From positions 1-59,926 of the forward strand of contig CADEFT010000041.1 of the NCBI GenBank assembly GCA_902826685.1: a stretch of 59,926 nt of DNA. Reading direction: 5' to 3'. A program made the position numbers and the translations under genes. The notes under the pieces are model-generated. The model made no database searches, was not told the DNA's origin, and worked only from the letters and a program-made list of their open reading frames with translations. Origin of the DNA: an uncultured Acidobacteriota bacterium. Lineage in GTDB: Bacteria; Acidobacteriota; Terriglobia; Bryobacterales; Bryobacteraceae. Positions within the stretch are counted from its first letter, which is position 1; every line of letters starts with the position of its first letter. Positions 54,481-59,926 of this stretch are shown one piece after another.

Positions 54481-55586
54481 TCGAGGTCCGCGATCAGATC
54501 GTCGGAATGCTCAATGCCGATCGAAGCCCGCAATAGATTCTGAGGAGTTTTGCTCTTCGGGCCTTCCACCGAAGCCCGATGCTCGATGAGGCTGTGCGTG
54601 CCACCCAGGCTTGTTGCCCGGATGAACAGACGCATCCGCGCGGCGGCCTCCATCGCTTCCTTGCGCCCGCCTTTCACGTGAAAGGACACCATGCCGCCGA
54701 AGCCGCCCGCCATCTGCTTGGCCGCCAGCTCATGCCTCGGATGCGCCGCAAGGCCCGGATAGTTCACCTGCTCCACGGCCTTATGCTGCACCAGAAAATC
54801 GGCAATGCGCGCGGCGTTCGCCGATTGCGTTTTCACGCGCAGGGGCAGCGTGTCGATACCGCGCCGCGTCAGCCAGCAATCGAAGGGCGAAGGAATGGCG
54901 CCACCGGTTCGCTGCGATTTCCGGCACCGCTCAAACAGATAGTTGTCGGAGCGCGTGATCAACGCACCGCCCACCACATCGCTATGGCCGCCGATGTACT
55001 TGGTGGTGGAATGCATCACCATATCGATGCCGAAATCGAGCGGGCGCTGCAGCACCGGCGTCGTGAACGTCCCGTCGCAGATGCTGATCGCGTTGGCCTG
55101 CCGTGCGATGGCTGCGATCCCAGCCAGATCGCAAATCTTCAGTAAAGGATTCGAAGGAGTCTCCACCCACACCAGGCGCGTCGTGGGCTTGATGGCGGCC
55201 CGCACCGCCTCAAGATCGGTCATATCGACGAAGCCCGCATCGATGCGCCATTTCTCGAACACTTCGCCCACCAGCCGCCGCAGCCCGTAATAAACGTCGT
55301 CCGGAAACAGCAGGTGATCGCCCGGCTCCATCCCCTGCACGACAGCCGTCACCACGGCCAGGCCGGAAGCGAAAGCCAGCGCGCGCCGGCCGCCTTCGAG
55401 CGCGGCCAGGCAATATTCGAGCGAGTCCCGGTTCGGATTCTCTTCGCGCGAATACGTAAACCCGCGGGGCCAGCGGCCGTCCGGATCCCGCTCAAACGTA
55501 GTGGAGAGGTGAATCGGCTGAGCCACCGCGCCGGTGGCCGGATCCACCTTGCGTCCCGCGTGCACCGCCAAGGTTTCAATCTTCAT
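54462..55586 (-). CDS. Cys/Met metabolism PLP enzyme (cystathionine gamma-synthase/lyase type)
   Basis: 374 residues from ATG 55586, overlapping the cupin stop (ATGA). PLP lysine in MHSTTKYIGGHSDVVGG; PLP-site Asp in ICDGTFTTP; TFERDPDGRWPRGFTYSREENPN near the N-terminus. Could be cystathionine gamma-synthase, beta-lyase or methionine gamma-lyase; sequence alone does not decide. Confidence 0.92.
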   Translation of the reverse strand: MKIETLAVHAGRKVDPATGAVAQPIHLSTTFERDPDGRWPRGFTYSREENPNRDSLEYCLAALEGGRRALAFASGLAVVTAVVQGMEPGDHLLFPDDVYYGLRRLVGEVFEKWRIDAGFVDMTDLEAVRAAIKPTTRLVWVETPSNPLLKICDLAGIAAIARQANAISICDGTFTTPVLQRPLDFGIDMVMHSTTKYIGGHSDVVGGALITRSDNYLFERCRKSQRTGGAIPSPFDCWLTRRGIDTLPLRVKTQSANAARIADFLVQHKAVEQVNYPGLAAHPRHELAAKQMAGGFGGMVSFHVKGGRKEAMEAAARMRLFIRATSLGGTHSLIEHRASVEGPKSKTPQNLLRASIGIEHSDDLIADLDQALTS

Positions 55587-55945
55587 TCGTCGCGATGCAC
55601 CGTCATCGGCGTAAACGCTGGCAGACAAACCGCGATGTACTCGGCGCCCTCGCTCAGCGGCGTGCTGTAGCGAATCCATTCGCCTTTCTCGGTGATCACG
55701 GCCTGTCCGGCATGCACATCCATGGCGCCGCTTTCGTGCTCCACCCGCACCATGCCTTTCAGAACGTAGGTGATCTCGTCGAACTGCGGCCGCTGCCCCG
55801 GTTCCTGCCAGCCGCCTGGACTGCGCATGTGCGCGACGCTTACGTCCTTGGTTTGCGTGTTCACGCAGCCAACGACTTCATCGATCAGCTTCGGTTTGTT
55901 CCCCGCGGCTTCAATTCGCGTCGGCTGAAGAATCAGAAGAGGCAT
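55583..55945 (-). CDS. Single-domain cupin
   Basis: 120 residues: RPQFDEITYVLKGMVRVEHE, with the usual first-motif histidine pair replaced, then DVHAGQAVITEKGEWI. EutQ-like short cupin. Coupled to the PLP gene; function unknown. Confidence 0.82.
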   Translation of the reverse strand: MPLLILQPTRIEAAGNKPKLIDEVVGCVNTQTKDVSVAHMRSPGGWQEPGQRPQFDEITYVLKGMVRVEHESGAMDVHAGQAVITEKGEWIRYSTPLSEGAEYIAVCLPAFTPMTVHRDE

Positions 55946-55954
55946 TCCCTCAGT

Positions 55955-57892
55955 TTAGTGGACTTCGACGATCGCTTCCGTGATCTGACCCAAATATTTT
56001 CCGCCCGCTCGTACGTCGGCGGCGATCGCCAGACGAGGCGACGGCGCCGTCCACGACTTCGGAATGGTAACCGTGAAACTCGCCTTCGCATGCCCTTTCG
56101 CTGGAGCCTCGAAAGTAAGCACATCCGGCTCGATCCGCCACTCCGACGGAGCGATCACCGACACTTCCATCTTCATCGGTTCAGTCCGGTAGTTTTGCAC
56201 CCGCACTTCGCCCTTCTGCGGTTTGCCCGGTTCCAGCATCCATTGGTACGGATAGATCTTCACCCAACTGGGATCGAGCCCGAAATCCGTCTCGCCTTCG
56301 GGCAGCATGTCAAAGAAAAATTTCTGCTGCGTGCGGAACTTCTGCTCCGTGGCCAGCATGATCTGCTTGTCCACCGGATACGGCTTGCCGTGCCCCGGCG
56401 CGATCAGGTTCGGCTCATGCTCGATCAGGTTGCGAATCGATTTCAAGTGGCTGTCGTTCTCCACGTGATTGCGGAATATCAGGTTGTGGCGCAAAGTGCC
56501 GTCGTTACGCGGATTGGGAAAGAAAGCGTCGCCGGTGAACGCCACGCGGTTGCCGTCGATGGTGGTGAACAGCGCCATCTGGTATTCGGTATGGCCGGGG
56601 GAATGCGTGATCTCGAACTCGAACTCCTCCCATCGAAAGCGTTCGCCGTGGCGGAAGCTGCGCGCCACCTTGAACGGCTCTCCCAGCGTGCAGCCGAGAT
56701 TCTGCCCACGCGGATTCTCAAAGATATCCACCATGTTTTCGTAACACCAGACCTTGGTTCCGTGGTGACGCGAGAGGTGGGGAAAGCCGTTCATGTGGTC
56801 GTCGTGCATGTGGCTCGGCATGGCCACGTCGATCGCCTTCATGCCGTAGGTTCGTTTCAAATCGTCGATGGAATGCTCGACGAAGCGCATACGGTCGGTG
56901 GCGGCGGTGGCGCGCTCGAAGTTGCCGAAATGCACCCCCGACGCCGACCCGTAGTCGATAAACATCGCTTTGCCGCTGTTGCTCAGAATGGCGTAGAAAC
57001 TCGATGTCGTCTGAAAATGACAGACCAGGTGCGGCGTAACCGCATAGGCTTTGTTCGATTCCACCGGATCGTTGCCCGTCTGGAAACGGTAATAGTCGGT
57101 CAGCCTTTGAACGGTCTGGCCGATGCCCGCATCCGGATCGGGCAGCGGATCGCCGTGCGAGGGACACAGCATCGCCGGCTTCTGTTCGCGCAGCCGCGCC
57201 AGCGAAAAAATGCCGAAATCGATCCCTTCCGACCCGCCGTAGTTCACCTGCGTGTCGAACAGGTTGGCAATCTTACCCGGCGCGTACATCAGGTCACCCG
57301 AAAACGCCACCTTGCGGCCGTCCACCGTGGCGACCAGCGTGATCGCCCCCAGCGTATGGCCCGGCGTGGGCAGCACGAAGAAATCGGTCTTCTGCCAGCG
57401 GAACGTGGAATAGTCGCTCAGCGACCGCGCCACCGGAATGTTCTCGGTGATCGTATTGAAATCGTTGCGGACGTAATAAAGGTGGAACACGCGCCGGTTG
57501 CGCCAGAAATTCTCCGCATCGTCGAACAGGTGGCGCTCATGCGCCGGCACGGCGATGGGAATGCCGCGCTCGGCCGCCCGGTAATCGCCCTGGCACTGAT
57601 CGCGATGATGGTGCGTGTGCAGAATCCAATCCACGTGCGAGATTCCGAGATCTTTCAGGTGATCGAGAATCTTGCCCGAGCCGAAGTCGATCAGCACGCA
57701 CCGGTTGCCCTCGCGAATGAGGTAGACGTTGCAGGTATCGGCGAACTGGTAGAGATTCTCCGATAGCTTCTTCAACGCGCCCTCGGGCGCGAAGCGCGAC
57801 CGGCGGTACCCGGGCTTGCCCTTGGCCGGAGCCGGTGCCGCCGCCGCCAGCGGAGCCGATTGCAGGAAGTGACGCCTGGTTGAGTCAGCCAT
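55955..57892 (-). CDS. Tat-exported protein with two metallo-beta-lactamase domains
   Basis: 645 residues. Tat-type start STRRHFLQ. First MBL domain with HTHHHRDQCQGD, TPGHTLGA and SGDLMY; second with PSHMHDDHMNGF, SPGHTEYQ and TGDAFF, then a C-terminal Ig-like domain (~540-645). Both domains keep most zinc ligands, so this is a duplicated-hydrolase protein. Substrate unknown. 7 bp downstream of the CehA/McbA-family gene, likely one operon. Confidence 0.88.
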   Translation of the reverse strand: MADSTRRHFLQSAPLAAAAPAPAKGKPGYRRSRFAPEGALKKLSENLYQFADTCNVYLIREGNRCVLIDFGSGKILDHLKDLGISHVDWILHTHHHRDQCQGDYRAAERGIPIAVPAHERHLFDDAENFWRNRRVFHLYYVRNDFNTITENIPVARSLSDYSTFRWQKTDFFVLPTPGHTLGAITLVATVDGRKVAFSGDLMYAPGKIANLFDTQVNYGGSEGIDFGIFSLARLREQKPAMLCPSHGDPLPDPDAGIGQTVQRLTDYYRFQTGNDPVESNKAYAVTPHLVCHFQTTSSFYAILSNSGKAMFIDYGSASGVHFGNFERATAATDRMRFVEHSIDDLKRTYGMKAIDVAMPSHMHDDHMNGFPHLSRHHGTKVWCYENMVDIFENPRGQNLGCTLGEPFKVARSFRHGERFRWEEFEFEITHSPGHTEYQMALFTTIDGNRVAFTGDAFFPNPRNDGTLRHNLIFRNHVENDSHLKSIRNLIEHEPNLIAPGHGKPYPVDKQIMLATEQKFRTQQKFFFDMLPEGETDFGLDPSWVKIYPYQWMLEPGKPQKGEVRVQNYRTEPMKMEVSVIAPSEWRIEPDVLTFEAPAKGHAKASFTVTIPKSWTAPSPRLAIAADVRAGGKYLGQITEAIVEVH

Positions 57893-57899
57893 AAAGTCC

Positions 57900-59926
57900 T
57901 CAATTCGCCGGCGATTCGCTTAGCAGCCTCTGGTATTCCCGCCGGGCGTGCGCATAGGCTTCTTCCATCGCGCCGCGCTCATCGAGGCGCACGCGGTTCA
58001 GTTTCTGGTTGTAGCATCGTTCCACCGCGTCCAGGCACCATTGCGCGCTACGGCGCGAGGCGCGCACCGGCTTGCCCTCCACCGTCACCCATACGGGATT
58101 GGTGTGCGAGGAAGGCAGAATCCGCAACGCGACCCACGACGACCGCGCGATCTTCGTTTCAAACCGCACATCGCGCATCTGGCCGTCGGCGTCGATTTCA
58201 CGGCGTTCCACCGTCTCGCCGTTGACAATCAACTCGAGCGGCACGCGGCGCGAATCGCCGATGCGGGCGCGCTCCAATTCCCAATACGGCTTCTCATCGG
58301 CACGCCGGGCGCGAATGACGGGATCGGGCTTCTCATCAAGCAGCGCGGCCACCTTGGCCGTGACACGCACCGCTCCCGGGGCCGCCAGTTTCACCTCGCC
58401 CGCCGGTCCCATCTCGGCATCGTTGATGCGGAAATCGAGCAGATGGCTCTTGCCGTCGGATACATAGTTGCGCCCTTCGCGAATCCCCTGCACCCAATCG
58501 TTGTAGTCCAGCGCCTTTTGCCGCACATAGCTGCGGCCCAGGCCCACGCGCTCGCCGTAAATGCACGGGAAATCGGTCTCGCCGCTGATGCGCGCCTTAT
58601 AGCCGACGTTCAACGAGTGATACCAGATGTTCAATTCCCACGGAAACGGCGTATCGACGGTCGAGATGAAATCGATCAGCCCGTGCGTCACGCTGACGAT
58701 GTACTCGTTGGCGCCGATGCCGTCAAAGGGCGGCATTTCGTAGGAAAGCGCCTTCTCTTCCTTGATCTGCAGGCCCCAGCCGGAATGCGCGTAGCCGGTC
58801 ACCGCGCCCTGAGCCTTGGCCCACTTGAGAATAGGAATCCCCCAGCTTGGCCAATCCTCGATGCGCCGCGTGCCCGGATAGTCCTGCTCGCGCAAACCGA
58901 GCAGGCAGATGTGGCCCGTGTGGCTCGAAGGGTGGCCGGAGATCTCCACATCGTAGCGAATGCGGTTTTCCTTGGTGGACATCGCGTTGTCCTTGCCCTC
59001 GAAAAACGTCTTCTGGAAGTACCAGCCCGGACCCCACGTGAGCACGCTGCCGATCTTGAGATCTTCGCCCAGCACGTGGCGGATCATATCCTTCGGATAC
59101 ACGCCCTCGGTCGGCCGGTCATAGTGCGCGCATCCGGCGGCATGGATGTGATGATCGCCGGAATACCAGCCCATCTGCGCCGGGTCGATCCAACGCTCCA
59201 GCCGGAACGTCATCTCGATCGGCTTGGCTCCGGTCACGCTCAGCTTCTGGGTCCGTTTGCGATACTCCGGGCCGCGCGAATAGTCGATCGTGTAGTTGCC
59301 CGGCGGCAGCATGATGAACTCGCCATTGGCGCGGTAAACCTGCGGATGAAAGAAAAAATCCGGAGCCAGGCGCTTGCCCTGCGCGGGGTAAACACGCTGG
59401 CGCTCGTCGCGGACGAGAAACGAACCCGTGGTGGGTTGATCGTTATAGTCGAGCACGCGCAGGGTCACCTTCGCCGCGGGCACGGCCGTGAACAGGATGT
59501 CCACTTCGTTGCGGAAGCCCAGATCCTGCGTTCCCTGACCGACGTCGAAGGCCAGCTTGGCCTCGCGCTTGCCGGGGTCTTTCGAATAAATCTGCAGGAT
59601 GCGGTATTCCAGTTCAAGCCCGGAAAGATGGCCGCGCAAGGGCTGCTTATTGAACATCGCCAGTTCGATCCACTTACGCTGCACGGCGTTGGCCGGTGAA
59701 TTGGCCAGTTGGCCCGCATTGGGGCTATCGACAGCCAACACCGCGGTGACGCCCGCTTCGTTGTGCACTTTGACCAGGAATGTGCGCCAGCCCTGTTCCA
59801 TCAACTCCGCCTTGGGCCGCCCCTGCTGCACTTTGACCCGGCTTTCGGGATTGATGTTCACACCGATCAAAGCGTGGTTGTCGAGAATCTTCTGTAGTTG
59901 TTCCACCTGCGCGGCGCCGCCCGAGC
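57900..59926 (-). CDS. CehA/McbA-family metallohydrolase, 5' end cut by the window
   Basis: At least 675 residues; the frame is still open at the right edge and no signal peptide is visible, so the start lies beyond 59926 (GTG 59906 is only an internal codon). N-terminal beta-sandwich domains, then the PHP-like metal site WYSGDHHIHAAG, with SGHPSSHTGH and YAHSGWG as further candidates. Same family as the gene at 25856. Confidence 0.88.
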   Translation of the reverse strand, partial: SGGAAQVEQLQKILDNHALIGVNINPESRVKVQQGRPKAELMEQGWRTFLVKVHNEAGVTAVLAVDSPNAGQLANSPANAVQRKWIELAMFNKQPLRGHLSGLELEYRILQIYSKDPGKREAKLAFDVGQGTQDLGFRNEVDILFTAVPAAKVTLRVLDYNDQPTTGSFLVRDERQRVYPAQGKRLAPDFFFHPQVYRANGEFIMLPPGNYTIDYSRGPEYRKRTQKLSVTGAKPIEMTFRLERWIDPAQMGWYSGDHHIHAAGCAHYDRPTEGVYPKDMIRHVLGEDLKIGSVLTWGPGWYFQKTFFEGKDNAMSTKENRIRYDVEISGHPSSHTGHICLLGLREQDYPGTRRIEDWPSWGIPILKWAKAQGAVTGYAHSGWGLQIKEEKALSYEMPPFDGIGANEYIVSVTHGLIDFISTVDTPFPWELNIWYHSLNVGYKARISGETDFPCIYGERVGLGRSYVRQKALDYNDWVQGIREGRNYVSDGKSHLLDFRINDAEMGPAGEVKLAAPGAVRVTAKVAALLDEKPDPVIRARRADEKPYWELERARIGDSRRVPLELIVNGETVERREIDADGQMRDVRFETKIARSSWVALRILPSSHTNPVWVTVEGKPVRASRRSAQWCLDAVERCYNQKLNRVRLDERGAMEEAYAHARREYQRLLSESPAN

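Noticed and set aside
55595..57766. Plus-strand open frame of 723 codons opposite the double-MBL gene
   Set aside because: Arg/His-rich translation without domains; the minus frame has two metal-binding sites and a Tat signal.

Overview
The window looks like a chromosomal segment of a GC-rich, Gram-negative soil bacterium of the Acidobacteriota, most likely the Solibacter/Bryobacter group. The evidence is the mix of families: a DUF1501 + DUF1549/DUF1553 (PSD1) pair, a GWxTD-domain protein, a TIGR03790 protein, a carboxypeptidase-regulatory-like beta-barrel protein, CehA/McbA-type hydrolases, many Tat-signal enzymes, and a subtilase ending in AAWGTS repeats. I saw no rRNA, tRNA, CRISPR array or transposase.

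The centre of interest is about 4.9-22.2 kb, two tightly packed divergent operons leaving a 121-bp intergenic region. They read as a biosynthetic gene cluster for a lipid azoxy compound, built on valanimycin-type (Vlm) logic. The leftward operon encodes an ABC export permease, its ATPase and an HlyD adaptor. It continues with a fatty acyl-AMP ligase fused to an ACP, a class-III aminotransferase fused to an acyl-ACP reductase, and a VlmH-like N-hydroxylase. It ends with a small VlmO-like membrane protein, a VlmB-like diiron enzyme, a small-molecule kinase, an ICMT-type carboxyl methyltransferase and a VlmR-like flavin reductase. The rightward operon encodes a VlmK-like MmgE/PrpD protein, an HTH-only LuxR regulator, a VlmA-like aminoacyl-tRNA-dependent transferase, a TolC-like outer-membrane protein and a patatin-like hydrolase. 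Inferred path: fatty acid -> acyl-ACP -> aldehyde -> alkylamine -> N-alkylhydroxylamine -> O-aminoacyl hydroxylamine -> hydrazine -> azoxy, then phosphorylation/elimination and/or carboxyl methylation, then export through an inner-membrane/adaptor/TolC channel.

Left of the cluster (1-4.9 kb): a 5'-truncated subtilase with a strong terminator, an orphan permease that is a close paralogue of the cluster's permease, and a small membrane protein translationally coupled to a CPA2 antiporter. Right of it (22-27.4 kb): the DUF1501/PSD1 pair diverging from a CehA/McbA protein across only 24 bp. At 27.4-29.1 kb a radical SAM/SPASM enzyme is followed by a 72-residue Cys-containing peptide, a candidate RiPP pair. 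From 29 to 37 kb: a glycosyltransferase, an FAD amine-oxidase-like protein, a TIGR03790 protein, a LysR regulator, a dynamin-like GTPase with small membrane proteins, and a TPR protein. From 37 to 46 kb: a ceramidase-like protein, an ArsR regulator coupled to an SRPBCC gene broken by a stop at codon 8, a DUF2442 remnant, a heavy-metal P-type ATPase, a GWxTD protein and a beta-barrel protein. From 46 to 60 kb: secreted or Tat-exported enzymes (cupins, esterase-like, SGNH, TIM-barrel isomerase, aldo/keto reductase, double metallo-beta-lactamase protein, CehA/McbA protein), a FkbM methyltransferase and a Cys/Met-metabolism PLP enzyme.

All homology statements come from reading motifs and from recall of the families; nothing was searched.
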